Positions 23,863 through 35,169 of a DNA stretch of 60,000 nucleotides are shown piece by piece. The stretch covers positions 15,006,001 to 15,066,000 of the forward strand of contig OX442316.1 in the NCBI GenBank assembly GCA_949358305.1, in the 5' to 3' direction. The stretch is from Strigamia acuminata (Eukaryota > Arthropoda > Chilopoda > Geophilomorpha > Linotaeniidae). The notes beneath the pieces are model-generated. The model ran no database searches, was not told the DNA's origin, and saw nothing but the letters and a program-made list of their open reading frames with translations. The stretch's first letter is position 1, and each line of letters begins with the position of its first letter. A program made the translations under genes and the position numbers.

Positions 23863-24960
23863 ACGTCGCCACTATTCAGAAGAAAACTACCACTCAGAAA
23901 ATAACGCTTCAAGATTTGGAAAAATTCACTAATTACAGTTTGCAAGTTCTAGCGTACACCAAAATGGGGGATGGAGTTTCCAGTTCTCCAATATATTGCC
24001 GGACTTTAGATGATGGTAAGTGAATTGACAAAATGTTAGTTTTAACAGTAATCTATCACTTTGTTCATGGAACATTAAGTGCCAAATCCACCTGCTGACG
24101 TTAAAGCCATTCCAAGTTCTTTATCGTAAAATACCTGGCCAAAGATTTGAGGTAAATAAACAGTATTTAAAATAAAAATTGGTTTGTACATAATTATAAG
24201 AAAATCATTTTAGAATGCAGTAAAATATGTAATACCAGCATCGTCCATATCTTACGAAGTAACAAGTTTAAAGAAAACGCAGAGGTGTGAATTTTGGGTG
24301 ACCGCATCTACATCGGCGGGAGAAGGACCAGGATCAGCTGTTGTTACGCAGATACCCAATGGACCGATAGGTTTATGTCTAAGAAATAAAATAATATTGA
24401 TATTTTAATGTTAATTGCGATTTTTTAATGTTCAACTAGTTCCTGCCAGAGCGTTGTCTTTCAGTGAGCCGGTTTTAACAGCTTGGGAGAATAATGTGAA
24501 GTTGTTGTGCGAGGCAGTGGGATCACCAACTCCGGATAAGAAATGGATTATAAAGTATGGAAATGATTATGTTGATTAACGTAAATAATGGAAAATCTTG
24601 CTTGTATCATTTAGTGGCGATCATGTTCAACAAAATGAGAGAATTCGCATATTGAAAGATGGCAGTTTGCAATTTGAGAATGTTCATCGGACCGATGAAG
24701 GAAACTACACTTGCGTAGTTCAAAATGGATTTGGCGATGATTCTGTGAAATTTTGTAAATTTGTTTTTTGCTCAATACGACATGGATATTTGTTTATAGT
24801 GAAAAAAAATTTTTCAGATTTTCGAAATTTTTTGCGTATTGCTGAGCAGCCTAATTGGAACATCATCGTCAGCTGGAGACAGACATCATCATCAATGCAG
24901 TGGACATTAACGCGGATGGCAGCAAGTGGACATTAGACCAAAGACACATCACGATTATAA
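23863..24960 (+). pseudogene. DSCAM: Dscam-like fragment: FNIII repeats and Ig10-type domain
   Basis: Exons 23863-24015 (FNIII end with YSLQVLAYTKMGDGVSSSPI), about 24081-24151, 24214-24370 (YEVTSLKKTQRCEFWVTAST), 24440-24554 and 24615-24754 (Ig domain, VKLLCEAVGSPTPDKKW and TDEGNYTCVVQNGFGDD). The order FNIII-FNIII-Ig matches the part of Dscam around FNIII-4 and Ig10. The small exon at 24,081-24,151 hits a stop at about 24,127 and needs a frame change to continue, and part of its FNIII domain is missing. After 24,820 a possible next FNIII start degrades with stops. These domains belong upstream of the transmembrane part, yet they lie 2-4 kb downstream of it, so the locus is rearranged and probably non-functional. 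Confidence 0.8.
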
Positions 24961-25405
24961 AAACATTACATTTTGTGTAGGAAGATTTATTCCAAAAATA
25001 TTTTTCGTGTAATTTTAACAAGTGTGGAAATAATTAAGGACTGTACTGTATTTCGATTTAGGCACTTATACCCAATTCTGTTTTTACATGGTTTTGATTT
25101 AACATGGTCTAAAATAGTAATTCAATTCTGTTTTTACACAATAGCTGCATTCAAAAGTCGTTTAACATCACAAAACGAAAACATCTACAACACCTTTTAT
25201 CACAAAACAAAAACACAAACACTTACAATAATTATTGCAACACGATTTTTTGAATGCAGCTAGTTTCTATGTTTATGGTTTATTTTACACTTTTTTTCTG
25301 GAACGTATCTACCGTGTAAGAACAAAAGTGGGTGTATTTATAATTTATACTTAAATTTTTTTTAAATGTGTGGATTTATTGTAAAGTGTCATGTAAAGCT
25401 GTTTT

Positions 25406-26064
25406 AGCTGCATTGCGTAGCATGATACCACCGCCCATTCAATACCGCCAAGGTTTTTACTGCCAACCCATCACCGCCAAAATAATACATCAAATCCTAA
25501 AACCGCCAAACCATTACCTTCAATTTTTTTTGGTTATTTGCTGTTCTTTTCTATTTTTTTGGTAGTTTTTGATGATTTTCTGTTATATTCGGGAATTTGT
25601 TGTTACTTTTGGTTATTTTGGTAATTTTCGGAAATTTTCGGTTGTTATTTGCGGTTACTTTTGGTTATTTTGGTAATTTTCGGCTGTTTTCTATTTTTTG
25701 TGTATTTTTGGTTATTTGCTGGTATTTTTTGTTATTTCTTGTGATTTTCTATTTTTCTGGTAATTTTCGATTATTTTTTGATATTGTCGGGAATTTTTCG
25801 GTTGTTATTTGCTGTTACTCTTGGTTATTTTGGTAATTTTTGGTTATTTTTGGTGTTTGCCGTGATTTTTGATTATTTGCTGTTACTTTCGGTTATCTTC
25901 GGTTATTTTGGGATATTTGCGCTCTTGTCTTTGCGATGTTGGCTTTGCTGTAAAAAATTGGCGGTTTTGGGATTAGCTGTATTATTTTGGCGGTATATGG
26001 ATTGGCAGTAAAAACCTTGACTGTTTTGAATTGGCAGTGATATTGTGGAACCGATGCAAAGTTG
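25406..26064. mobile_element. Foldback (long inverted repeat) element around a T-rich tandem array
   Basis: The left arm (about 25,406-25,512, with ACCGCCAAGGTTTTTACTGC) and the right arm (about 25,951-26,064) are imperfect reverse complements over roughly 105 bp. Between them lies a degenerate array of GGTTATTTTGGTAATTTTCGG-type units. The open frames inside are hydrophobic by-products of the T-rich repeat. No transposase is present. Confidence 0.72.
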
Positions 26065-26399
26065 CGATTTTTTTTTTATAGTTTATCAACATTTTGTTTT
26101 TTAAAATTATTTAAATTAGAGATTTGAGGAATAGATGTATTTTTTGGTTTTTGTAGTTTGTTCGAATGGTTGAACTGAAACACTGTAAAAGTACTTATCG
26201 CCTTTGCGGATAAGCTAAACATTTTTTTCTTTGGAAGTTCACATTTTCAATTTTTAGTAAAAATGATTCTGTGTGAGTGAGACAGCTTTCCACGGAGCTA
26301 TCCTATATTCTCTAATATTTAAAAATATGTATAATCGTAAGTGTTTATTTTAATTTTGTGAAAATTTCGTAATTAAAATACTTTCTGTGTGGGGTCGTT

Positions 26400-27260
26400 G
26401 TACTGGGCGCGACATAGCCAGGCGCGACATCGCGCCTCGAGATGTGTAGGCTAATTCAAAGCGCGACTTTGCTTTTCGACATGCGTACGCTATTTCGAAG
26501 CGCGACATGACATGACATTTTTAGTTTCCGTACGCCATTTCGAAGCGCGACGTCCTCGTCCACAACGTCAGACGAATTCGAACAGTGTGTGTTGATTCTA
26601 TCAACTCTAAATAGATTGGGAATACGATAAAAATAATTTCGAAAGTCAGATGGGTGTGGATTGTAAAAGAGATGCATGCGTACGCCAAAGTTACATTTGA
26701 ACAGTGAGTATTTTATTCAAAACAGGAAACATGTAAAACAATATTCCTCTCCCTTAAAACGAATAATAACTCAATTCTTTACATTGTGGGTCACCGAAGA
26801 GACCCTCTGGTGGCTAAACATGGTGCCACCTCCAATCCCCCCTTAAATAGTACGTCCTTCAGAAACGTCAGTTTCCACACTGTGCTTGATTCGGGTTAAA
26901 TTCAAAGTTTGGATGCTAAATTAATAGACTTACTTGTTAGTTCTAAAAGTCAAAAGGTAAATATGTTTAGGGATAAGAATGAATAAGTACTCGGGTATAA
27001 GTAGTTAATACAAAACACACAAATAATTTATTACAATGCAATACATAGTAATAATGAAGAGCTAAACTAATAATGAACAATGAACAATAAAATGAAAATG
27101 GCGAGACGTCTTCTCCCTCTCTTACTACAATATTATCACTCGGCGGCGGCGGCAACGACTTCGGAGATCCTCACAGTGGTCCTCGTTGATAGCGGCGGCA
27201 ACAACTTCGGAGATCCTCACAGTCACAGTGGTCCTTGTTGATAACGGCGGCAATGAGTAA
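26400..27260. repeat. Short tandem repeats and unassigned sequence right of the Dscam pieces
   Basis: About 26,410-26,570 has three imperfect repeats around TTTCGAAGCGCGAC, richer in CpG than the surroundings. About 27,130-27,245 has two copies of a roughly 57-bp unit with CGGCGGCAACAACTTCGGAG. The interval between them shows no exon. It may belong to an unrecognised transposon whose end is the inverted-repeat arm at 27,230-27,400. Confidence 0.5.
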
Positions 27261-27400
27261 GAGCTCTGCTTACAAGCAGAGATTACGATCCCAAAAGTGC
27301 GTGTATCAACTGGTGTTGATACACACAGAATAAGGCTGGTTTTGCTTTGGCAAAAACAGCGAGAAGTCTCAAAAGAATTAAAATCACATTTTTGCAATCC
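27230..27400 (-). repeat. Right arm of the inverted repeat flanking the 14-kb block
   Basis: On the minus strand this aligns with 14,170-14,335, including the hairpin TGTATCAACACCAGTTGATACA. It lies about 450 bp left of the point (about 27,850) where sequence paralogous to the other receptor spacers resumes. Confidence 0.6.
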
Positions 27401-27849
27401 AAAAGTACTGAAATTTTTATATTAGAACCTTGTTACATCTGTTTGCTTTGATAGCAGCCTGAATTCTAACCTGCAAGGCATATAGCCTGTTTATTAATAA
27501 ATGCTTTATTCCTTTAAGCATATTGTGTAGTAATTACTTGGATTTAAACAATCACAAGTAAGTCAAACCACAGTAGTTACACCTTGAGCTGGTTATTTTA
27601 CATTACCGCTAAAGTACAAGTACGTGACAAATTATATAAATTGTTTTGTTAAGTTTTGAAGAGAAGTTTTGGTTCGTGAAATTTTCTACTTCTGTGAACA
27701 GTAGTGCATGTTATTTTATTTGAAACACCCTGCGTAAGATGTCATGGACCATTGTTTGAAGTATTAACTTTCAAATTGATAAATGTAAATAATAATTTTT
27801 TTATTAATGACATTTTAAACAATTAGCAAGAACATCTTATTAAAAAAAA

Positions 27850-28746
27850 TACAAAATCAATGCTGCTCGTTGTGTGTCTCCATCTCCAAGAACAGCTAAT
27901 TGAAAATGAAATGCTCATTTTAAATGAGCCCTGTACACTCTGGTTTGATTATAATGGATTTTTTACTGAAAATGGCTTCGTCTTTTGTTGTGCGAAACTA
28001 TGTTATTAATAAGTTTTTTAACATTCTGTCCATAGAAACAGAATGTTGTTATTGACTTTTAACATCGGTAGTTTTAATAGCAGCAACTAACTCGGCGGTT
28101 TAGTAGTAGTATAGTAGAGGTAAGAATTTTTCATTTACCGTAGCGTAACTGTTTCCAAAATGAAGTTTAAATTGCAGTTTTAATAATGGCAATGGTTACG
28201 TTCATGTCCGACATGAACCTATTATATTAATGACGCACTGTGATTGGTTGAGATCTACTAGTATTGATGTCGGTTTGTTTCCTCACCGCACATTTTCTCA
28301 AACCGATGTTTTCGAAGTTTCACCATCTTTTTTTCTTGACTTCCCCAAGCCTAACCTTATTCGTTTTTAGCAACATAGACTGAACCGAGTATTTTCATCA
28401 AATCTCAATGCATCGCTCGCCTAATCACAAAAATGATACTTTTATGTCGGCCATGAACGTAGCCACTTAATTTAATAATAGCTTAATGCAAATACCCAGG
28501 GCCGGCTTTAGGTATTGCGTGGCGCCTAAGTAAAATTATTTTTGCCCGCCACAAAAAAAAAGTTTAAAAAATACACTTACGGTATGCAGATTTTTTTTTA
28601 TTAAAATAACATAATCAGAATCAGTACTTCAAACTTTCACTTTCACTTTCAAACTTTCACTTCCGTTTTCAAACTTGTTGTCACTTTTTTCTTATTATTT
28701 TGTATTTGCATATTAATTTAGTTTTACAAATCTGGAGCATAACGGA
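27850..28746 (+). promoter_or_regulatory. Upstream region of receptor copy C with the conserved block
   Basis: At about 27,870-28,120 the block shared with B, D and F reappears (GATTATAATGGATTTT, CTATGTTATTAATAAG, CATTCTGTCCATAGAAACAG), ending in a likely 5' exon donor (AGAG then GTAAG at about 28,118). At about 28,498 a partial hAT-like edge CAGGGCCGGCTTTAGG is seen without its partner end. The sister region before copy E is 34,848-35,169. Confidence 0.6.
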
Positions 28747-30372
28747 ATGTTATTGCAATTGACTTTACTATTCCTGTTTATTCTCTGCAAAGAATGTTGC
28801 AGCGATAGCGACAGCGCTCAGTGTCAGTGGTAGGAGTTTTAAACATTTGTTAGTAAACGTTTTTTTTATACCTATTTTAATGTTTTAATTTCGTTAAATT
28901 GAATAGTAAAGGCAATCAACAGGAGGCGACTACAAGTATTGTACCTGCAGGTTACGCGATGTCATATGCCGAACTAGATTTAGAATGGAGTCTTAAAATC
29001 CTAGGAATTTTACAACTGTCGGCTAAAGACATGGTAATATTTAATCGAAAATGTTGTATGTGTATTGGAAAAAGAAAATTCTGTATATTCCGTACATTAT
29101 TTAAGATTTATGTTTTTATATCTTATGCTGTAGGAGTTTAGTGTCGATGTACAGCTAAACATAATCTGGAAAGATGAACAATTATTGATAACTGAAAATT
29201 TTGATGTGTCTGGGAAAATTTTATCACCACGGGAAGTAGATAAAATATTTTTTCCAATGCTAAAATTTACTAACTGCAAAACCTGTGATCGGAGTATCAT
29301 CGATCCCCTTCTGCATTCTGTCCACCTCAATGGGAGTTCTTTTCTTAGTTACACTTTTCGGTAAACAAATCTGAACTTTTGAGTATATTATGGGTGCAAT
29401 TAGGTAACCAAATTCTTATTTTATTTTTCAGAAAACAAATCAACTTTAATTGCATTTTTGATTTGAGTCAATATCCATTCGATACACAAATCTGTACAAT
29501 AGATGTACTAAGTAGGCATCTTTTTAAATTTCAAAATAATTTTTAAAACATATAATTTTTTTTTGTTTAGAGCAAACTTTAATGGCAGCAGAGATTACTT
29601 TATCCATCGATTTGGAACAAAAAGTTTATAATCAATTTAATAAAAAGCAATTGACAATGCCGTCGGAATTCACACTTAAACAAACAGCAGTAGTGAAAAT
29701 TAATTGCACTCCATCTGATTTTGAATTTAAGAAGTTTGAAGCACGCGGTAAAATAATACCTAAACTTACTGTAAGCTTATATTCAATTTTTCTTTTTTAA
29801 ATTTTTGTTGTTAGCGTTTTGTTTCAGTTACATCTTCAAATTTGAAAGAGCAATTTTGCAACATATACTTCTTGTATTCCTCCCAAGTACTCTAATTGTG
29901 ATGCTTTCTTGGGTATCTTTTTGGTTGGACGTGGACTTAGCAGGGCCACGAGTTGCACTGGGTCAAACTTCGCTTCTTACTTTGGCTGCGCAATTCAATT
30001 ATATTCAACGTAATTTGCCACCTGTTTCTACCGTAAAGGTGCTTGATATTTGGATGTTTATTTGCATTTTTATGGCCTTTGCTTCAATAATGGAGTACGC
30101 CATAGCTTACAACTGTAAAAAACGTTCCACACCTCCAAAAAATAAAATAGCACCATACCGAAAAGTAATAATAGTACTTTTTTCTCTTTCATGTCATCTC
30201 AATATACCATCAATCAATTTTTTTATTGCAGTTTCGGGTGATGGATGTAAAAGAGAAAAAAAAGAAGTGTTGCATCCAATCCAGATCAGTTGACTCTTGG
30301 GCAAAAATTCTTTTCCCATTAGCATTTCTTCTATTTAATATTACCTTTTGGAGCACTTTATATCCGGCTTAG
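28747..30372 (+). CDS. Cys-loop ligand-gated ion channel, array copy C
   Basis: Seven exons: 28747-28829, 28907-29033, 29134-29360, 29432-29511, 29571-29747, 29815-30164, 30232-30372, giving 394 residues in one frame. It has a signal peptide, CQWC and NCKTC cysteine motifs, the Cys-loop C-IFDLSQYPFDTQI-C, M2 preceded by L-A-G-P-R, and an M3-M4 loop of about 35 residues. Its closest relative is copy E. At the position of the E start codon this copy has CTG (28,732-28,734), so the next in-frame ATG is used here, shortening the signal peptide by five residues but leaving its hydrophobic core. No other damage is seen. Probable anion channel subunit; ligand unknown. Confidence 0.9.
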
Positions 30373-32005
30373 TTTTTTTTTAAATTGAAAAATGCAATGT
30401 TTAATACGATGCGTATACCCATTTAGAACTGCCCACAATAGGTTAGTTAGGCTTTTTGATTTTATTAAATTCTACTGTCCTTTCTGACATAAATAATTAC
30501 GCTCTGAATCATTTTAGAAATATTCACTTTTATTATAAGTCACCACAGAAAATTTAAACAACTGTTAATTCAAACTTCTAACTTCTAATATAATATTTAA
30601 TTTATTTTCTGTAATTATTACAATTCCTAATTGTTTTACACGATATGTACCGTACCTATACATAATGTAAAGTAGAGTTCAATTTTGGCTCATTAAATGA
30701 TATTAAAGTACCGTGTAATTTAATTTGGCGATTACTTGCAAAGTTTTGTGCCAAACAGTGAAAATTCATGGCACATTGAGAGCATATCTGGCAGTCATAT
30801 TCTGTGTTACTATGTCAATGTCCTTCGGGATGGTCGACCTGCTCAATATTTTTTATCACGCAACTACTTCGATTCAGGGGCGAATCCAGAAAATGTATAA
30901 GGGAGTGGTCATTTTGTTTCGATTTTTCACGCATAAAATTGGATGTTTTAGGTTTTTGGTTTAAAATTGAAAGTTTATGATTAAAAATTTGATATTTATG
31001 GTAAAAAAAAAATTAGACTGTTTGTTTTTGGCCTAAAAATGATCTCTTTTGGTCTCAGAATGAATTTTTTGGGCTAAAAGATAGATTTTTGATCTTGTAA
31101 ATGAAATTTTTCGAAAGCTCAAGGGGGTGGCCATCTGAAACTCTTCAATTTGTAAAATACATTAATTACGAAATTTAATAACAGTTTGTAATTATTTATT
31201 GTTTAATAAAACTCGTAAAACAAATTAATAATTGCATTTGAGTGGTGCTAAGTGGGGAGCAAGCTTCATTGTAAAAAAAACTCCGTCCAAGGTAAAACCA
31301 ACTGATTAAAATTCAGTTAAATTCATTAGTTACATTTTCAGTGTTCTTAATTTGTTAAAATGCAAGATCTTGTTTAAATTTTCATACTCTTCCCGCCAAA
31401 CTTGTGAAACGATCGAGCGAACGATTGAACACGGTCGCGCGCGACGCGCCTCTGCTTTCGTGCTTAACACCAAGAAACTGAAAGATTTTTAGTTTCTTGG
31501 TGTAAAAATAAATTCAAACTACCAAACATGCTATTACTTCCTAAAAACATTCCACCAAAAATCAATGCTGCTTTTGAACGTACGTATATGTCTCTAAGAA
31601 GAGCTGTGTACACGCTGGCCTGATTATAATGGATATTCTGCTTAAAATTGGTATCTCATTTATTGAGCGAAACTATGTTATTAATAAGCCGTTTAATATT
31701 CTGTCCGTAGGAACAAATGTTGCTATTGACTTCTAATAGCTAACTGTAAAACACTTTGCAACAGCAAACTCGACTGTTCAGTTTCAGCATTAGAGGTAGG
31801 AAATTAAATTAAAAATTGCTGTGATGTAAATGTATTAAGTATGAAATGCATTTACCATTTTTCAATGTTAAAAGTCCAATTTTATTTTGAATTACTTATC
31901 TATTCAGATGGAAACTTATAGGCTATTGTATTTCATTTCAGCAATTCGTAAAAGCTGTAAAAGTTGTCATTTTGTTTTCTATGTATATACTTTTAGTTTA
32001 TAGAC
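30373..32005 (+). repeat. C-D spacer containing the tandem-duplication junction
   Basis: From 30,373 to about 30,795 it matches the flank downstream of copy E. From about 30,802 it matches the region downstream of copy A (10,165 onward). The switch at about 30,800 is therefore the join between the two duplicated units. The conserved upstream block of copy D lies at about 31,570-31,795 with a donor (AGAG then GTAGG). At about 31,480-31,505 there is a small hairpin around CCAAGAAACTGAAAGATTTT. Confidence 0.7.
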
Positions 32006-34069
32006 ATGGGGCTTATCGGAATGTTATTGCAATTGACTTTACTACTTTTGTCGATTCTCTGCAAAGGAACTTGTAGTGATGGCGACGGTGGCGACAACGA
32101 TCAGTGTCAGTGGTAGGAATTTTAAACTCTTTTTTTTTGGTTTGGCAAATTCTCAAAAGTTGTTTTCAATCTATTTTATTATTTTTATTTTGTTGAATTG
32201 TGTGTAGCAATGATCTGGAGCAGGAGGAAATTATTATCCCAGAAAGTTATTCAACTTTCAATGTAACTACATCCATAAAGTGGATTCTTGTAATCAAAGG
32301 AATTTTACAACTGTCAGCTAAAGACATGGTAATATTGTAATGCTAGCAAAAACGCTTGTAAGTCGATAAATGAACGGGAAAAGTGAGTTGACAGTTGAAA
32401 ATAAAACAAGTGTTTACTCTATGAAGCACACTAGTCGAACTGAATTCGTAATTCGCAACAATACATTAGCGCGCGCATTACGCACGTTTTCAAACACGTA
32501 CAATAACTTAAAAGTAACAACTATTTATTCGACTTTTTTTTGGCATAACTTAATTCCCTAGCTGCATGTTCTGGTATGAATTGTTAAGAGCAAAATTTAG
32601 TAAGAGATCGTGAGGAAACCGACACTTGTACGGCCTAAAATTTTTCATATACAGTAATAATTTGCAGTTGGTACGGTATAGTAGCTAATTAGGTAGTTTG
32701 ATTGTCTGGAAAGGCTCCTGCCCCGTACGAAGTAGAATATTATTCTATATACTCTGTACACAATTTAACACATACCGGTATATATTATATATTTTATACT
32801 TTACACTGAAGATCTTTAGTGTCGATGCACGGCTAAGCACAAGATGGAAAGATGATCAATTAACGGTGACTGAAGATGAAGATGTAGATGAAGACAATGG
32901 TTTAAAATCAAAAATTTTATCAAACAAAACAGCAGGAAAGCTATTCCAGAAATGAAATTTCTTAATTGCAAAGCTTGTGGTCGATCAATAATCGATCTTC
33001 AGCAGAATCCTTTACGCGCCATTAACCTTTATGGGATGATTTTAATTACGTACAATTTTAGGTAAACAAATTTCAACTTTACTGTGAGCACTGAGCACCA
33101 TGACTTATTAGGTGATTAAATTCTTAATTTTTACAGAAAAGAAATCCGCTTTAATTGCGTTTTTGATTTGAGTCGATATCCATTTGATGTGCAAATTTGT
33201 CAAATCGATGTTATGCTAAGTAGTTATCGCGGTACCGCAAATTTTATTTTAATTAAAAAAATTATGTTTTCTTAGTGAAATTGAGAGGACAACAAATTTT
33301 CGTAATTACCCGTGATGAAATAAAATCGTTCAAAAAGTTTGATATAAAAAATTTGACAATGCCATCTGAATTCAAACTTAAAAATATAACAGTAAAAGAA
33401 GTTAAATGCAAGGATTCCGAAATTGAAAACCCAGAAATGCAAACAGGCAAGAAAAAATACTGATTACTTATTGGTGTATTTTCTTTCAATAATTTTTGTG
33501 CATAGGCTTTTGTTTCAGTTATATTTTCAGATTTGAAAGAACAATTTTGCAACATATACTTCTCATATTCCTCCCAAGTAGTTTAATAGTGATGCTCTCT
33601 TGGATATCTTTTTGGTTAGATGTGGACTTAGCAGCGCCAAGAGTTGCACTGGGTCAAACTTCACTGCTCACTTTGGCTGCTCAATTCCATTCTGTGCAAA
33701 ATAACTTGCCAGCAGCTTCCACGGTAAAGGCGCTTGATATTTGGATGTTTATTTGCATTTTGATGGCCTTTGCGTCAATATTGGAGTATGCATTAGCTTA
33801 TAATTGCAGAAAACGTTCTACACCTGCAAAAAACACAATAAGACCATACAGAAAAGTAATATTATTTTTTTTCATTTATTCTGAGTAAATCAATTTTTCC
33901 ATTGTAATTGCAGATGAAGTCTTTACATGAGAAAAAAAAGAAATGTTGCATCAAGGGCATTCTTGGTTTTTTCCAATCTAGATCGATTGACTTTTGGGCA
34001 AAAATTCTTTTCCCATCAGCATTTCTTTTATTTAATATTGCCTTTTGGGTCGTTCTGTTTGTGATCTGA
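32006..34069 (+). pseudogene. Cys-loop ligand-gated ion channel, array copy D, frameshifted
   Basis: It has the same seven-exon layout as copy B: 32006-32112, 32208-32328, 32812-33061, 33137-33219, 33276-33446, 33506-33855, 33914-34069. In exon 3, at about 32,941-32,945, four bases present in B are missing and the frame runs into TGA at 32,953-32,955; beyond that point the original frame is open and well conserved (NCKAC, C-VFDLSRYPFDVQI-C, LAAPRVALGQTS, M3 and M4 intact). The exon sum is 1,238, not a multiple of three, consistent with one small deletion. The intron 5 donor must be GC, since the nearest alternative hits a stop. Intron 2 carries about 190 extra bases compared with B. Either a young pseudogene or a sequencing error at one site. 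Confidence 0.85.
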
Positions 34070-34440
34070 TTTTTTAAAATTAAATAATGTAGTATTTAAT
34101 ATATAATTTTAGTATTATACACAATTGGGTAGGCTTTTGGGGTTTATTCCACTGTTCTAACATGTAATATTGCTTTCTTGGGCATTCTGTTTCAATCAAA
34201 CTTTGAATTTCACGGCGTGGGACACTACAAACAATGTAAACAACTGATGATTCAAACTACTATTATAATATATTACTTATTTTTTCAATTACAGAGTATT
34301 ACAATTTTCAAGTCGAGCACAACAAACCAAGTTTATTCTCTAATATGATGTGTATACATAATGTATTCTAAAATTTAATTTTTTCTTATTAAAAATATTA
34401 AAGTACGCGTAATTTAGTCTGGTGATGTTTTGCAAAACTT
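34070..34440 (+). other. Downstream flank of copy D
   Basis: It is paralogous to the flank of copy B (13,248-13,640) and has no coding exon. Similarity to B ends where B is interrupted by the LINE tail. Confidence 0.5.
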
Positions 34441-34848
34441 TGTGCCAATTGTTACTGGTTGTGGAAATGGCGGATCTGGCAGTTAAATCTTGTACCACAT
34501 CTAGTCAGTCGAGGTCAGTTCACAATAAAAAAAAAGCTGAGAGAAGTTGGCATGCATGATATGATGCTACTGCTTGGCCATCCAAGGGTGACCTGCGTCA
34601 CTATCACACTTTGCCCAATGGCCCCAAGGTCAACCCTCCTTGCGGAGTGGGATGACTCAATATGGGAAGGAGGAAGCGGAGTGGTGTGGGGAGAGAAGAG
34701 CGCTGGGTCTCAACCACGTGTGAAGCGAAGTCCTGAAGCCAGCAAGAGCAGTCGTGCTTTCTGCTGACTCTGCTCTCCTCCCGGTAGTGACGCGCAGAAT
34801 TGTTATTTTTGCGCTAGATGGCGCAACCTTATAGTATTCAAGTAGCCT
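34440..34848. other. Unassigned GC-richer insert between D and E
   Basis: This interval is richer in GC than the surrounding spacers and replaces most of the conserved upstream block that precedes the other copies. It ends at about 34,848, where similarity to the copy C upstream region (GTCCGTAGAAACAGAAAG) resumes. The open frames in it have no recognisable domain. It may be a transposon fragment. Confidence 0.4.
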
Positions 34849-35169
34849 TGATTCTGTCCGTAGAAACAGAAAGTTGTTATTGACTTCTAACATCGGTAGT
34901 TTTAATAGCAGCTGCTAACTTGGCGGTTTAGTATTAGTAGAGGTAGGAGCTTTTCATTTACCGTATCCGTAACTGTTTCCAGAATTAAACACTAAACCAT
35001 TTTAAGCTTAAATTGCAGTTTTAAAAATAGCTTACGGTAGATGCAAATAGCGTATCCATCAATGAAAATCATCTTCCCTATTAAAATAGTGCACAATAGA
35101 TAAAAACTGTAAAGTTGTAACTTTATATCGTATTATTTTGTATTTTCAAATTAATTTAGTTTTACAAAT

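Noticed and set aside
25597-26011. Hydrophobic open frames suggesting small membrane proteins
   Set aside because: They are translations of a T-rich tandem repeat within the foldback element.
34459-34767. 102-codon open frame between copies D and E
   Set aside because: No domain, no splice support, and it lies in an insert-like interval; the higher GC content alone explains the open frame.
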